Shown here: positions 25,715-36,103 of the stretch, piece by piece
How positions within the stretch are numbered: position 1 is the first letter of the stretch
How the letters are laid out: each line of letters starts with the position of its first letter
From: Microbacterium sp. Se63.02b
GTDB lineage: Bacteria; Actinomycetota; Actinomycetes; Actinomycetales; Microbacteriaceae
DNA: 64,000 bases
Assembly: GCF_014171575.1 (NCBI RefSeq)
Contig: NZ_CP050453.1
Coordinates: 2,604,001-2,668,000 of the forward strand
Direction of reading: 5' to 3'
Notes under the pieces: generated by a model
Told to the model about the DNA's origin: nothing
The model's input: only the letters and a program-made list of their open reading frames with translations
Databases searched by the model: none
Translations under genes and position numbers: made by a program

Positions 25715-27862
25715 TCATGCGAGGCGATGCGGCTCCATCGGCGCGGCGAAGAAGGCACGCTCGTGCGCGCTCGACGTCGTGAAGGCCCGACGCATGCGCT
25801 CCGCGGTGTCGGCACCGCTCGACGACGCGGCCGCTCCCGCATAGGCGATCGCGGTGCGGGTCGCGTCCTCGAAGGCGGGATCCGCGTAGGTCGCGAACCA
25901 GGACGCGAAGGGATGCTCCGGATCCCGGGCATACTCTCCGAACTCCCCGGCGTGCAGGCGTCGCCCCAGGTCGGTGTAGACCCAGAAGCACGGGAGGACC
26001 GCGGCGACGATCTCCGCATAGTCGCCGCCGAACGCGACGGAGCGGAGATGATCGAGGTACGCCGTCGTCGTCGCATCCGGTTCCGCGGTGAAGGTCGCCG
26101 GACCCACGCCCTCCGCCGGCGTCAGCCAGGACGCGTGCAGTTCCAGCTCGCCCGCGATCGAGCCGCGCGCGGACTCGGCCCAGAAGGCCTGCTCCGCCGA
26201 GGAGGGGCGCCAGGCGCGACGCCTCGGCGAGGACACGCGCGTACCCCCGCAGATAGAGCGCATCCTGCGCGAGGTACGACACGAACGGTCGGCGCTCCAG
26301 GGTACCGTCGGCGAGTGCGCGGATGAACGGCAGATCGTCGATGTCTGCGCGGATCTCCGCCGTGTCCTGCCACCAGGACGCGACGATGTCGACGGCATCC
26401 CCGGTGTCTCCGTGCCGCCGCGTCGCCACAGCCCCGCGAAATGGCTGATCGGTCCGTTGCCTTCGCCGACACGCAGCGACTCCCCTGCCTGGAGCGACTC
26501 ACGCAGCCAGGACCTGGCGGCGCGGACGGCTTCTTCCGGGGCGTCTCCGCGAGCGAGCCGGGTCGCGACAGCGGACGACAGCGAGCAGCCGGTGCCGTGT
26601 GTGTTCCGACTCGGGATGCGGGAGCCCGTGAACTCCCGGCGCAGTCCCCTGCGGGCATCCAGCAGTGCGTCCGGGGCATGCTCCCCGCCGAGGTGGCCGC
26701 CCTTGACGAGGACCGCGACCCCGACCTCGTCCGACAGCTGCTCCGCGGCGGACACGGCCTCGGCCCAGTCATCGGTCGCGCGGCCCGACAGCATCGCGAG
26801 CTCGGCGAGGTTCGGGGTGATGAGGGTCGCCCGGCTCAACAGCGCTCGCAGTCCCCGCTCGGCATCCGGATCCAGGAGGCGGTCGCCCGAGGTCGCGACC
26901 ATGACGGGGTCGAGCACGACGACGGGCGGGCGGACGGCATCGAGCCAGGCCGTGACCGTCCGGACCACCGAGGCGTCGGCGAGCATCCCGATCTTCACGG
27001 CATCGATCACGACGTCGTCCGACACCGCATCGAGCTGCGAGCGGAGGAAGTCCACCGGTGGCACATGCACCGCCCGCACACCACGGGTGTTCTGCGCGGT
27101 GAGCGCCGTCAGGACAGCCATCCCGTATCCGCCGTTCGCCGCGATCGACTTCAGGTCGGCCTGGATGCCCGCACCTCCGGAGGGGTCGCTACCGGCGATG
27201 CTCAGCACCCGCGGCACCGACGCGGCGAGCCACCGCTTCCGGAACTCGGCCGCTGCAGCTGCCGGATCCTCGGCGGTGCACAGCGCGGAGACCACGGCGA
27301 GCCCGGCGGCTCCGGCAGCGCGGAGAGGCTCCGTGTCGTCGATGTCGACGCCGCCGATGGCCACGCACGGCAGCGGCGAGCGGGCGGCGAACTCCCGGAA
27401 TCCCTCGACGCCGAGCGGCGCTGGATGGTCCGGCTTGGTGGCTGTGGGGCGGATGACACCGACGCCGAGGTAGTCGATCGTGCCTGCCGGCAGCGCGCGG
27501 ACCGCCTCGAGGTGGGCGGTGGTGTTCGCGGTGAGACCGATCAGCGCATCCGGCCCCAGAACCTCGCGCGCGGAGCGCAGACGCATCGCTCTGCCCGACG
27601 TGGACTCCGTCGACCCTGGCGCCGCGTGCGCGGGCGGCGACGGCGGCATCGAGACGGTCGTTCACCACGAGGAGCGCCCGATCGTCGATGACCTCGGAGA
27701 GCGAGAGCAGCTGCTCGACGGTCTCGGCATCCGTCGCGGTCTTGTCCCGCAACTGCACGATGCGCACGCCGCCGTCGACCGCGCGCCGGACGGTCTCGAT
27801 CACCCTCGCGCACCGCAGAGGGCGGGATCCGTGACGAGGTAGAGCGACAGGTCGGCGATCAC
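25715..27862 (-). CDS. thiE/thiD/tenA: ThiE-ThiD-TenA trifunctional thiamine fusion protein (about four frame changes)
   Basis: About 716 codons. GTG 27862 ([17 protein letters not shown]) overlaps the thiM stop. Residues about 1-210 are thiamine-phosphate synthase ([43 protein letters not shown]). About 215-475 are HMP/HMP-P kinase ThiD ([20 protein letters not shown], anion hole [11 protein letters not shown]). About 480-716 are TenA/thiaminase II ([12 protein letters not shown], and [12 protein letters not shown] with the catalytic cysteine). Frame changes fall near 27803-27805, 27590, 26415 and 26213. No stop or restart separates the domains in the restored frame. It would join thiazole-P and HMP-PP and salvage HMP from degraded thiamine. 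Confidence 0.85.
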
Positions 27863-28707
27863 AGCGCGACGACCTCGACGCGCGCGGCCGCCCTGATGTC
27901 GTCCGCGGTCACCGCGGCGAGCGCGTCCAACAGTGCGACAGCGAAGCTGCCAGGCCCGGAGGAGGTCGCGGCGGCCCGTTCGGCCGCGATCGTGTAGACG
28001 AGACCGGCGGCGGCGACGGCCGTGAGGTCGTCGTGCTCGGTGGCCCTGGCGGCCCCGAGGAAAGCGGCCATGACGGCGCCGAGAGCGCACCCTCCGCCCG
28101 TGACCCGCGTCAGGAGCTCATGCCCGTTCGCCACACGCAACGTCCGCGCTCCGTCGGTGATGAGGTCGATCGGCCCCGACACCGCGACCACGGCACCCGT
28201 GCGGCGCGCGAGGGCGGCAGCGGCATCGGCTGCGGCCTCCGTGCTGTCCGTGGAGTCCACCCCGCGACCACCGGTGCTGAGTCCCGCGAGGGCGAGGATC
28301 TCGGAGGCGTTGCCCCTGACCGCGGCCGGGCGCTGTTCCACGAGCTCGTGCGCGAGCGCCGTGCGCACCGGGAGGGCGCCGATGGCGACGGGGTCGAGCA
28401 CCCACGGCGTGCCGGATGCCGTGGCACCGGCGACCGCCTCCCGACTCGCGGCGCGCTGTTCCGGGGTGGGCGTCCCCAGATTGATCAACAACCCGGAGGC
28501 GACACCCGCGAACGTGCCTGCCTCGTCGACGATGTCGACCATGGCGGGGGCGGCTCCCAGAGCCAGCAGCACGTTGGCGGTGAAGCCCGTGACGACCGTG
28601 TTCGTGATGCAGTGGGTCAACGGGGGCGCCGCGCGCAGCACCTCCAACAGTGCGGCAGCCCCGTCGGCGAGGTCGATGGTGGTTTCAGGACGCAGAAGAT
28701 CGCTCAT
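27859..28707 (-). CDS. thiM: Hydroxyethylthiazole kinase
   Basis: 282 aa ribokinase-fold enzyme that phosphorylates the thiazole alcohol for thiamine salvage. THCITNTVV and [16 protein letters not shown] near residues 31-55, GNASEI, and the catalytic [13 protein letters not shown] motif (about residue 205) are present. First gene behind a TPP riboswitch; the GTGA overlap couples it to the thiE-thiD-tenA gene. Intact. Confidence 0.96.
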   Translation of the reverse strand: MSDLLRPETTIDLADGAAALLEVLRAAPPLTHCITNTVVTGFTANVLLALGAAPAMVDIVDEAGTFAGVASGLLINLGTPTPEQRAASREAVAGATASGTPWVLDPVAIGALPVRTALAHELVEQRPAAVRGNASEILALAGLSTGGRGVDSTDSTEAAADAAAALARRTGAVVAVSGPIDLITDGARTLRVANGHELLTRVTGGGCALGAVMAAFLGAARATEHDDLTAVAAAGLVYTIAAERAAATSSGPGSFAVALLDALAAVTADDIRAAARVEVVAL

Positions 28708-28711
28708 CGCG

Positions 28712-28795
28712 ACATCCCTTCGCTAGTACGAACTAGATCAGGTTCGACGGGTCTGTTCTCAGCCGCAGGTCGCGGCACCCCGTGTCACTGCTGGC
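28712..28795 (-). promoter_or_regulatory. TPP riboswitch (THI element) upstream of thiM
   Basis: Minus strand carries the conserved THI-box blocks in order: ACACGGGGTGCC, CTGAGAACAGACCCGTCGAACCTGAT split by short stems, GTTCGTACTAGCGAAGGGA. The AGGGA at its 3' end can double as the thiM ribosome binding site, so control of translation initiation by thiamine diphosphate is likely. Confidence 0.93.
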
Positions 28796-28832
28796 AGTCT
28801 AGCGATGAGCCAGGACCGACCGGTCGCGACGC

Positions 28833-29798
28833 TCAGCCGAAGGCGTCGAGCAGCGCGCGCTCCTCCGCCCTGGTGAGCCCCGCGCGCCGACCGCGGTCGA
28901 CACCGCGCTCGCGCTCGTCCGCCACGACCCGCTCGACCGTGTCGGCGAGCGAGCGGAGGGTGCCACCGTTGTGTCGGTAGCGCGTGTTCGAGCGGGTCAT
29001 GAACCCGGTCATCTCGGGCGGCAGCCACAGCGGCAGCGATCGCGGCCCTGACCAGTGGGCGACGCCCTCGGCGACGAGACGCTCCTCCACACCGACGACC
29101 ATCGGACCCGTGTGGCCCGCGGCATCGCGCACGGTCCGGATCACGTCGGCCAGACCGTGCACGTCGCCGATCGCGTTCACGGCTCCGGTGACCTCGGCCG
29201 ACACGATGAAGGCGGCGGCATCATCCACGTCGACGACCTGCGCCGTACGAGACTCGAGAGGCGGAACCAGCACGGGCTCATCTGGCGCTCTCAGGAACGC
29301 CGCCGCCCAGTAGCCGAAGCGATCGCTCGGGTCGCCGTCTCCGACGATGAGTCCCGGTCGCACGATCAGCGACCGGTCGCCGAGACCCGCCAGCACCGCG
29401 TCCTCCGCCGCGACCTTCTGGAGGCCGTAATCGTCGTCCTCCTGCTGTGCCGCGGGGAGCCGCGGAGCCGACTCATCCGCGCCGACGACCTCGTCGTCTC
29501 GGTACACCGACATCGACGAGACATAGGTCCATCGGGCCGCGCGGTCGCGGAGCGCGCGCACCGCCGCGGAGACGTGGTCGGCCCTGGACGAGACATCGAC
29601 GACGTGATCCCAGTCCGTCCGCGACACGACGTCGTAGGCGTCTTCGTCCTCGCGGTCGGCGAGGACGAGGCTCGCCCCCGACGGCGCCGGCCGGTCGCCG
29701 CGGGCCAGGCACGTGACCGTCGCCCCTGCCCCGAGGGCGTGCGCAGCGACCCGCCCCGACAGCCATCCGGTCCCTCCGAGGATCAGCACATCCGTCAT
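28833..29798 (-). CDS. NAD-dependent epimerase/dehydratase family protein
   Basis: 321 aa extended SDR-type protein. The N-terminal GGTGWLSG nucleotide loop is at residues 8-15, then VVDVSSRADHVSAAVRAL, the YVSSMSVY serine strand and DDYGLQK, which supplies the YxxxK pair. Similar proteins are often annotated as reductases or epimerases without a known substrate. It stands alone downstream of the pheT terminator. Confidence 0.85.
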   Translation of the reverse strand: MTDVLILGGTGWLSGRVAAHALGAGATVTCLARGDRPAPSGASLVLADREDEDAYDVVSRTDWDHVVDVSSRADHVSAAVRALRDRAARWTYVSSMSVYRDDEVVGADESAPRLPAAQQEDDDYGLQKVAAEDAVLAGLGDRSLIVRPGLIVGDGDPSDRFGYWAAAFLRAPDEPVLVPPLESRTAQVVDVDDAAAFIVSAEVTGAVNAIGDVHGLADVIRTVRDAAGHTGPMVVGVEERLVAEGVAHWSGPRSLPLWLPPEMTGFMTRSNTRYRHNGGTLRSLADTVERVVADERERGVDRGRRAGLTRAEERALLDAFG

Positions 29799-29833
29799 GA
29801 CCTCATACCACCAGCGACGAGGCGTCAGGGGAA

Positions 29834-29858
29834 GGGGCTCCGCTCAGAGCGGAGCCCC
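29834..29858 (-). terminator. Terminator after pheT
   Basis: Inverted repeat GGGGCTCCGCTC / GAGCGGAGCCCC, 12-bp arms around a single base (29846), with no strong T-tract. Located 54 bp past the pheT stop and 36 bp before the epimerase-like gene. Confidence 0.65.
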
Positions 29859-29911
29859 CGCCACGCGAGTGCGCGGCACCCGTCTGGGGCGCCGCGCACT
29901 CTGTGCCGGGT

Positions 29912-32413
29912 TCAGTCGCGCAGGGCGGCCCCGAAGCGCTGCGCAGCAACCTCGACACCGGCGAGCTTGGCCGCTGTCGCTTCGGCCGCGGTGAGCGTGC
30001 GATCGTCGGCGCGGAAGCGCAGGGCGAAGGTCAGGCTCTTCGACCCCTCCGGCACGCCGTCGCCACGGTAGTCGTCGACGAGTCGCACGGCTTCCAGCAG
30101 CGCACCGGCGCCCTCGGCGAGCGCCGCCTGGACATCCGCGGCGGCCACGTCGGCCGGGAGCGTGAGAGAGACGTCCTGCGTCGCCGCAGGGAAGGTCGAC
30201 AGCGAGGCGGCGACGACCCGACCGCTCGCGAGCGTGAGCACCCGATCCAGGTCGAGCTCGAAGACGGTCGCGCGTCCGGGGAGATCTGCGTCCTCTGCGA
30301 CCGCGGGGTGGAGTTCGCCGACGTAGCCGACCTCTTCGCCGGCGACCAGGAGCGAGCCCGTCCGACCGGGGTGGAGGGCGGCACGCTCGGACTGCACCAC
30401 GTCGATGTCGACACCCGCTGCGGCAGCGATCACCCGCACCGCGTCCAATGCCTCGACGATCCCCGCAGGCTCGGCGGGGCGGCCGGGCTGGCGCGGCGCG
30501 ATGTGTCCGGTCAGGACCGCCGCGATGTGTCGATGTTGCGGCGGGATCGATGCGTTCAGCGCCGCGAGGGTCTCGTCCGACGGACGTGCCCCCAGCGGAG
30601 GAACGTCGTCGGTGCCGTACTCGACGCCGGGCTCGGGGAGGAACACCACGCCGGTCTCGAAGATCGCGAGGTCGATGAGTCCGCGCGAGATGTTGCGGTG
30701 CGCGGTCTGCAGCAGGCCGGGGATCAGCGAGCGACGCAGATACGGCGCCTGCCCGTCGAGCGGGTTCGCCAGACGGATGCTCGGCAGGTGCGCGCCCGTC
30801 GCGGAGCCGTGGAGGTCGTTCTGCGCCTCGGTCGTGAACGGGAACGCCGGGGTCTCCACGAGTCCCGCAGCGGCCAAGGCGTCGGCCACTCGGCGTCGGC
30901 CCTGCTGGTGCGCGGTGAGGCCACGTCCGGACGGCGGGGTCGGCAGCACCGACGGGATGCGGTCGAGGCCGTGGATGCGGGCGACCTCCTCGGCGAGCGT
31001 CCACTTGTCGGTCAGGTCGGGTCGCCAGGTCGGCGGGATCACGGTCCAGCCGCCGTCGGCGTCCGAGACCTCTGCTCCGATCGTCGTCAGCGCACGAACG
31101 ATCTCCTCGTCGGTGTAGTCGACACCGATGAGCCCCGGCACGAAATCGGCCGGCAGTTCGATCTCGGGGACGAAGACCTCGGCGAACAGCGCGCCGCCCT
31201 CGTCCGTGAGCGTCCCGCCGGCGAGTTCGACCATGAGGTCGGCGGCACGGCGAGCGGCCACGAACGGATGAGCGGGTCGACCCCGCGCTCGAACCGCTTG
31301 GAGGCCTCGCTGGGCAGTTTGTGTCGGCGCGCGGTGCGGGCGATGGTCGTCGGATCGAAGGTCGCCGCCTCGATGAGCACGTTCTTCGTCGTGTCGCTCA
31401 TCTCCGTGGTGCCGCCGCCCATGACGCCGGCGAGACCGATCGGGCCGGACCCGTCGGTGATGAGCAGGTCTTCGACGTGCAAGGCGCGCTCCACCCCGTC
31501 GAGCGTGGTCATCTTCTCGCCCGGGGTGGCGCGGCGAACCGTGATGCCTCCCGCGAGCTTGTCGAGATCGTAGCCGTGCAGCGGCTGCCCCAGTTCGAGC
31601 ATGACGTAGTTGGTGATGTCGATCAGCACGCCCAACGAGCGCATGCCCGCGAGGCTGAGCCGCGCGATCATCCACGGCGGAGTCGGGCGCGAGGGATCCA
31701 CGTCCCGCACGACGCGCGTCACGAACTCGCTCGCGCCGACGCGGCCGCGCACGGGGGCGACGTCGTCGACGACGGTCGTGCCCGCTTCCGGGCTGCAGCT
31801 CGGCGAAGTCGCGCTCCGCGGGGTCGCGGAAGGCTGCCCCCGTGGCGTGCGCGTACTCACGGGCGACGCCGCGCAGCGAGAAGGCGTAGCCACGGTCGGG
31901 CGTGACGTTGATCTCGACCGCCACGTCGTCCAGGCCCAGCAGGGCGATCGCGTCGGTGCCGACGGGCGCGTCGATGCCGAGGTCCGACAGCACGACGATG
32001 CCGTTGTGCTCGTCGCCGAGGCCCAGCTCACGTGCCGAGGCGATCATGCCGTCGGACACGTGACCGTAGGTCTTGCGCGCGGCGATCGGGAACGGACCGG
32101 GCAGCACCGCACCGGGGAGGGTCACGACGACCTTGTCGCCGGCGACGAAGTTGTGGGCGCCGCAGACGATCCCGCGGACACCGCCGTGCGCCTCGCCCAC
32201 ATCGACCTGGCACCAGTTGATGGTCTTGCCGTTGGACTGCGGCTCGGCCTCGAGTGAGACGACCTGACCGACGACGACGGGACCGGTGATGTCGAAGCGG
32301 TGCACGTCCTCCTCTTCGAAGCCGACGGTCACCAGCGCCGCGAGGACATCCTCGGGGGTGGCGTCCGTCGCCACGTCGACGTACTCACGCAACCACGAAA
32401 GCGGGACGCGCAT
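29912..32413 (-). CDS. pheT: Phenylalanine--tRNA ligase beta subunit (two frame changes)
   Basis: About 834 aa. The tRNA-binding OB domain lies near residues 40-150, the B3/B4 editing domain in the middle, B5, then the catalytic-like core and a C-terminal anticodon-binding FDX-ACB domain ([18 protein letters not shown]... [15 protein letters not shown]). ATG 32413 ([15 protein letters not shown]) shares a base with the pheS stop. Between about 31795 and 31257 the protein continues in a second frame ([20 protein letters not shown] ... GVDPLIRS), then returns. The second break is missing a base at a CCG site. As an essential single-copy enzyme it should be intact in the cell. Confidence 0.94.
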   Translation of the reverse strand: MRVPLSWLREYVDVATDATPEDVLAALVTVGFEEEDVHRFDITGPVVVGQVVSLEAEPQSNGKTINWCQVDVGEAHGGVRGIVCGAHNFVAGDKVVVTLPGAVLPGPFPIAARKTYGHVSDGMIASARELGLGDEHNGIVVLSDLGIDAPVGTDAIALLGLDDVAVEINVTPDRGYAFSLRGVAREYAHATGAAFRDPAERDFAELQPGSGHDRRRRRRPRARPRRRERVRDARRAGRGSLAPDSAVDDRAAQPRGHALVGRADRHHQLRHARTGAAAARLRSRQARGRHHGSPRHPGREDDHARRGGARLARRRPAHHRRVRPDRSRRRHGRRHHGDERHDEERAHRGGDLRSDDHRPHRAPTQTAQRGLQAVRARGRPAHPFVAARRAADLMVELAGGTLTDEGGALFAEVFVPEIELPADFVPGLIGVDYTDEEIVRALTTIGAEVSDADGGWTVIPPTWRPDLTDKWTLAEEVARIHGLDRIPSVLPTPPSGRGLTAHQQGRRRVADALAAAGLVETPAFPFTTEAQNDLHGSATGAHLPSIRLANPLDGQAPYLRRSLIPGLLQTAHRNISRGLIDLAIFETGVVFLPEPGVEYGTDDVPPLGARPSDETLAALNASIPPQHRHIAAVLTGHIAPRQPGRPAEPAGIVEALDAVRVIAAAAGVDIDVVQSERAALHPGRTGSLLVAGEEVGYVGELHPAVAEDADLPGRATVFELDLDRVLTLASGRVVAASLSTFPAATQDVSLTLPADVAAADVQAALAEGAGALLEAVRLVDDYRGDGVPEGSKSLTFALRFRADDRTLTAAEATAAKLAGVEVAAQRFGAALRD

Positions 32414-33453
32414 CACACCACCATCCCGTACTGCTCGCTGAACCGAACGTCACCCTCTGCCATGTCGCGCATGTCCTGCACGTCGCTGCGGAACATGAGC
32501 CCTCGCTCGATGCCCATGCCGAACGCGAAGCCGCTGTACTCCTCGGGGTCGATCCCCGCCGCACGCAGCACGTTCGGGTTGACCATGCCGCAGCCGCCCC
32601 ACTCGATCCAGCGGGCGCCGCCCTTGAAGGTCGGGTGCCACAGGTCGAGTTCGGCGGACGGCTCGGTGAAGGGGAAGTAGTTCGTGCGGAAGCGCATCTT
32701 CGCCTCCGGTCCGAACAGTTGGCGCGCGAAGTGGTCGAGCGTGCCCTTGAGGTGCGCCATCGTGATGCCCTTGTCGATCACGAGGCCTTCGAACTGCGTG
32801 AACACCGGCAGGTGCGTCGCATCGAACTCGTCGGTGCGGTAGACACGTCCGGGGCACAGCACGTAGATGGGCACATCGCGGTCGAGCATCGAGCGCACCT
32901 GCACCGGGCTCGTGTGCGTGCGCATCACGAGGTGCCGCGAGGTGGGGTCGACGTAGAACGTGTCCTGCTCCTGACGCGCAGGGTGGTCGACGTCGAAGTT
33001 CAGGGCGTCGAAGTTGAACCACTCGTGCTCGAGCTCCGGTCCCTCTGCGATCTCCCAGCCCATCCCGACGAAGATGTCGCACACCTGGTCCTGGAGCAGC
33101 GTGAGCGGGTGACGGGCGCCGACGCGGGTGCGCGACGGGAGGGCGGTGATGTCGACGCGCTCCGCCTCGAGCCGCGCGGCGACCTCTCTGGCGGCGAGCT
33201 CGGCCTCTTTGGCGGCGAGCGCCTGGGTGACCTGTCCACGCCCCTGGCCGACGAGCTTGCCGAACGCGGCCTTGTTCTCGGGCGCGACCTGGCGCATCGA
33301 GGCGTTGAGGACCGCGAGCGGCGATCCCTCGGCCACGTGGGCGGCACGCGCCGCTTTCAGCTCGGCGGTGTCGGCTGCGGCGGCGATCGCCGCGAGGGCG
33401 TCGGCGACGGCGGCTTCGACCGCTTCCGGGGTGATTTCAGGAGACTCTGACAC
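32413..33453 (-). CDS. pheS: Phenylalanine--tRNA ligase alpha subunit
   Basis: 346 aa catalytic subunit of the alpha2-beta2 class II synthetase. N-terminal coiled-coil (about residues 10-85), then the core with VDHPARQEQDTFY, motif 2 RTHTSPVQVRSM and motif 3 GFAFGMGIERGLMF. The GTG start at 33453 follows TAGACT by eight bases. Intact, coupled to pheT by TGATG. Confidence 0.97.
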   Translation of the reverse strand: MSESPEITPEAVEAAVADALAAIAAAADTAELKAARAAHVAEGSPLAVLNASMRQVAPENKAAFGKLVGQGRGQVTQALAAKEAELAAREVAARLEAERVDITALPSRTRVGARHPLTLLQDQVCDIFVGMGWEIAEGPELEHEWFNFDALNFDVDHPARQEQDTFYVDPTSRHLVMRTHTSPVQVRSMLDRDVPIYVLCPGRVYRTDEFDATHLPVFTQFEGLVIDKGITMAHLKGTLDHFARQLFGPEAKMRFRTNYFPFTEPSAELDLWHPTFKGGARWIEWGGCGMVNPNVLRAAGIDPEEYSGFAFGMGIERGLMFRSDVQDMRDMAEGDVRFSEQYGMVV

Positions 33454-33495
33454 GAGAATCGAGTCTACCGGGGGCGCGCGGGTGCCTTTCGCGGA

Positions 33496-34398
33496 TCAGC
33501 GCGGCGCCTCAGACCCGTCGCCCTGCAGCACGATGAGCGAGGTGTTGGTCTCGCCTCCGTGCTGACGGGGATCCGGCACCGCAGGTCCTGCCTTCGGCGA
33601 GCGCTTGGCTCGGCGCTGCAGACGGTACGCGATGTAGGAGAGCAGGAGACACACGGCCACGTACATCGATCCGCCGACGATCGCCGCCGGGATCAGCGGG
33701 GAGCCGTAGGGCGCCTGGTTGCCGATCTGGTTGATGACGTAGAGCAGCTCCTGGTACGTGATGATGAATCCGAGCGCGGTGTCCTTCAGCGCGACGACGA
33801 GCTGCGCGATGATCACGGGCATCATGGCCCGGACCGCCTGCGGGATCAGGATGAAGTACATCACTCCTGTCTTGCGCAGTCCGATCGCGTATCCGGCTTC
33901 CTTCTGTCCCCGTGGCAGCGACTCGATCCCCGCGCGCAGCACCTCGGCGAGCACGGAGCCGTTGTAGACGATCAGCGCGATGACGACCGCCCAGTACGGC
34001 GGCATCTTCACACCGATCACGGGAAGGCCGTAATACAGCAGCATCATGAGGATGAGGACGGGCACGGCCCGAAGCACCTCGATGATCCAGCGGACGGGTT
34101 CGCGCACCCAGGCGTGCTCGGAGAGGCGTCCGACGCCGAGGAGGAAGCCGAGGACGATGGATCCGACACCGGCGACGGCGAAAGCGGCCAGCGTGGCCAG
34201 GAGTCCTTCGCCGAACCGAACCCAGACGGCCGAGAAGGTGAAGATGTTCCACTTCTCCGCGGTGAACTGTCCGGTGGCGAACAGGCGCCACACGACCCAG
34301 CCGAGCACGGCCAGGACGACCAGCACCGTGAGCGCGCCGATGAGGCGGTTCCGGACGACGGCACGGGGACCCGGGACGTCGAAGAGGACGGAAGTCAT
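33496..34398 (-). CDS. gluD: Amino-acid ABC transporter permease (GluD-like)
   Basis: 300 aa inner-membrane permease of the polar amino-acid (HisM/GlnP) family. About five membrane helices and the EAA loop that contacts the ATPase (SLPRGQKEAGYAIGLRKTGVMYFILIPQA). A hydrophilic C-terminal tail of about 40 residues is typical of GluD. The ATG at 34398 overlaps the gluC stop. Last gene of the transporter operon. Confidence 0.9.
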   Translation of the reverse strand: MTSVLFDVPGPRAVVRNRLIGALTVLVVLAVLGWVVWRLFATGQFTAEKWNIFTFSAVWVRFGEGLLATLAAFAVAGVGSIVLGFLLGVGRLSEHAWVREPVRWIIEVLRAVPVLILMMLLYYGLPVIGVKMPPYWAVVIALIVYNGSVLAEVLRAGIESLPRGQKEAGYAIGLRKTGVMYFILIPQAVRAMMPVIIAQLVVALKDTALGFIITYQELLYVINQIGNQAPYGSPLIPAAIVGGSMYVAVCLLLSYIAYRLQRRAKRSPKAGPAVPDPRQHGGETNTSLIVLQGDGSEAPR

Positions 34399-35042
34399 CG
34401 TGCGATCCTCCACTTGTTCTCGAGTACGCGCTGCAGCCAGCCGAGCAGCAGCACCAGGACCACGAAGACGACCATGACCCACAGCAGGACAGCCAGCGCG
34501 TTCTCACCCCGCTCGCTCAGCGACGCCCGGATGGTGCCGAGGTTGACGACGGAGAAGCCCGCGGCCACCGTGGTGTTCTTCATCAGGGCGATGAGGACGC
34601 TCATCATCGGAGGAACCACCGAGCGTGTCGCCTGCGGTAGCACGACGTAGCGCATGACCTGACCGAAGTTCAGGCCGATCGCCCGTGCCGCCTCGGCCTG
34701 CCCCACCGGCACCGTGTTGATGCCGGCGCGCAGCGCCTCCGCGACGTAGGTCGCGGTGTAGATGCCGAGGGCGCTGACCGCCAACATCAGCGGGTTCACG
34801 CGCTCCCCCAAGAGGAGCGGCAGGCAGAACGCGAAGAAGAACATGACGAGTGTGAGCGGCGTGTTGCGGATCCAATTGACGTAGACGCCGCCGACCGCCC
34901 GGGCGATCGGCACGGGGGACACCCTGGCCGCGCCGACGATCAGTCCGAGTACCAGGGCGATGAGCCCGCCGCCCAGGAACAGCACGATCGTGCCCCACAG
35001 TGCTTCACCCCAGAGGTCGAGGTGGTCGCTGATGACTCCCAC
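34395..35042 (-). CDS. gluC: Amino-acid ABC transporter permease (GluC-like)
   Basis: 215 aa permease partner of the same family. Four to five helices and the EAA loop TVPVGQAEAARAIGLNFGQVMRYVVLPQA. GTG start at 35042 preceded by GGAG. A strong hairpin separates it from the upstream solute-binding gene, so its transcript level is probably lower. Confidence 0.9.
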   Translation of the reverse strand: MGVISDHLDLWGEALWGTIVLFLGGGLIALVLGLIVGAARVSPVPIARAVGGVYVNWIRNTPLTLVMFFFAFCLPLLLGERVNPLMLAVSALGIYTATYVAEALRAGINTVPVGQAEAARAIGLNFGQVMRYVVLPQATRSVVPPMMSVLIALMKNTTVAAGFSVVNLGTIRASLSERGENALAVLLWVMVVFVVLVLLLGWLQRVLENKWRIAR

Positions 35043-35086
35043 AGCTGCTCCTGTCGATTCGTGTTCTCGCGATGGCCCTGCCGATG

Positions 35087-35118
35087 AAGGGGCGGCCGAT
35101 GGTGTCGGCCGCCCCCTT
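35087..35118 (-). terminator. Attenuator-like hairpin between gluB and gluC
   Basis: Inverted repeat AAGGGGCGGCCGA / TCGGCCGCCCCCTT (35087-35099 and 35105-35118), one bulge, 5-6 base loop. It follows the solute-binding protein gene and precedes the permeases. Such hairpins commonly stabilise or overproduce the binding-protein message. Confidence 0.75.
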
Positions 35119-35121
35119 GAA

Positions 35122-36039
35122 TCAACCGACCGGGTCGACCTCGGGCTGCTTCGCCTCGACGCCGGACGCGCCGAGGTTGTTGTCGAAGATCTGCTGCCAG
35201 ATGTCTCCGCCGTCGGTCAGCTGCGTGTTGAAGTACTCGACAAGCGCGTCATCGCCCTTGGCCACGCCGATGCCGTAGCGCTCCTCGCTGAAGGGCTCTC
35301 CGACGACCTTGAGCTTGTCGGGGTCCTGGGCCGCGTAGCCGATGAGGATCGCCTCGTCGGTGGTGACGGCGTCGACCTGGCCGCTCTTGAGGTCCTCGAC
35401 GCACTTCGAGTAGGTGTCGTACTCCTTGGTCTTCACCTCGGGGTAGTTCTCCTTGATGTTCTGGATCGGCGTGGAGCCGGTGGCCGAGCAGACGATGGTC
35501 GACGCGTCCAGGTCGTCCACGCTCTCGATGTCGCTGTCGGCGCCGACGAGGAGGCCCTGTCCGGTGACGAAGTAGGGGCCGGCGAAGGAGATCTGCTCCT
35601 TGCGCTTGTCCGTGATCGAGTAGGTCCCGACGTAGTAGTCGATGTCGCCGTTCACGATCGCCTGCTCGCGGTTCGCCGAGGCGATCGCCGTGAACTCGAT
35701 CTTCTCCGGGTCGACCCCGAGCGAGGCCGCCATCCAGCGGGCGATGTCGACGTCGAAGCCGGTGCGGTCGCCGGTGACCGGGTCGAGGTAGCCCAGACCC
35801 GGCTGGTCCTCCTTGACGCCGACCTTGACCGTGCCCGACGACGAGATCCGGTCGAACGTCGGACTCCCGTCGATGCTGACGTCCGTCAACACCGTCCAGG
35901 GCGTGGCGCTGGACGCGTCGTCGTCGCCGCCGTCCTCCGGCGCTCCCGTGCTCGACGGGGTTCCGCTGTTGCAGGCCGTCAGGGCGAGCAGCGCCGCCGC
36001 TGCGATTCCGATGCCTGCCAGTGTCCGTGTGCGTCGCAT
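35122..36039 (-). CDS. gluB: Glutamate-type ABC transporter substrate-binding lipoprotein
   Basis: 305 aa. Signal peptide with lipobox LTAC (cysteine near residue 23), then a Ser/Gly/Asp-rich linker and a family 3 solute-binding domain: SGTVKVGVKEDQPGLGY, TGFDVDIARWMAASLG, and YYVGTYSITDKRKEQISFAGPY. Captures an acidic or amide amino acid outside the membrane and delivers it to the GluC/GluD permeases. Synteny gluA-B-C-D matches the corynebacterial glutamate system; substrate is inferred. Confidence 0.92.
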   Translation of the reverse strand: MRRTRTLAGIGIAAAALLALTACNSGTPSSTGAPEDGGDDDASSATPWTVLTDVSIDGSPTFDRISSSGTVKVGVKEDQPGLGYLDPVTGDRTGFDVDIARWMAASLGVDPEKIEFTAIASANREQAIVNGDIDYYVGTYSITDKRKEQISFAGPYFVTGQGLLVGADSDIESVDDLDASTIVCSATGSTPIQNIKENYPEVKTKEYDTYSKCVEDLKSGQVDAVTTDEAILIGYAAQDPDKLKVVGEPFSEERYGIGVAKGDDALVEYFNTQLTDGGDIWQQIFDNNLGASGVEAKQPEVDPVG

Positions 36040-36103
36040 GTGCGTCTCCTTCGTGTGCTGTGTGTGCAGGGTCTGTGGGGTACGAGGGGCTGAGGTCAGG
36101 CGC

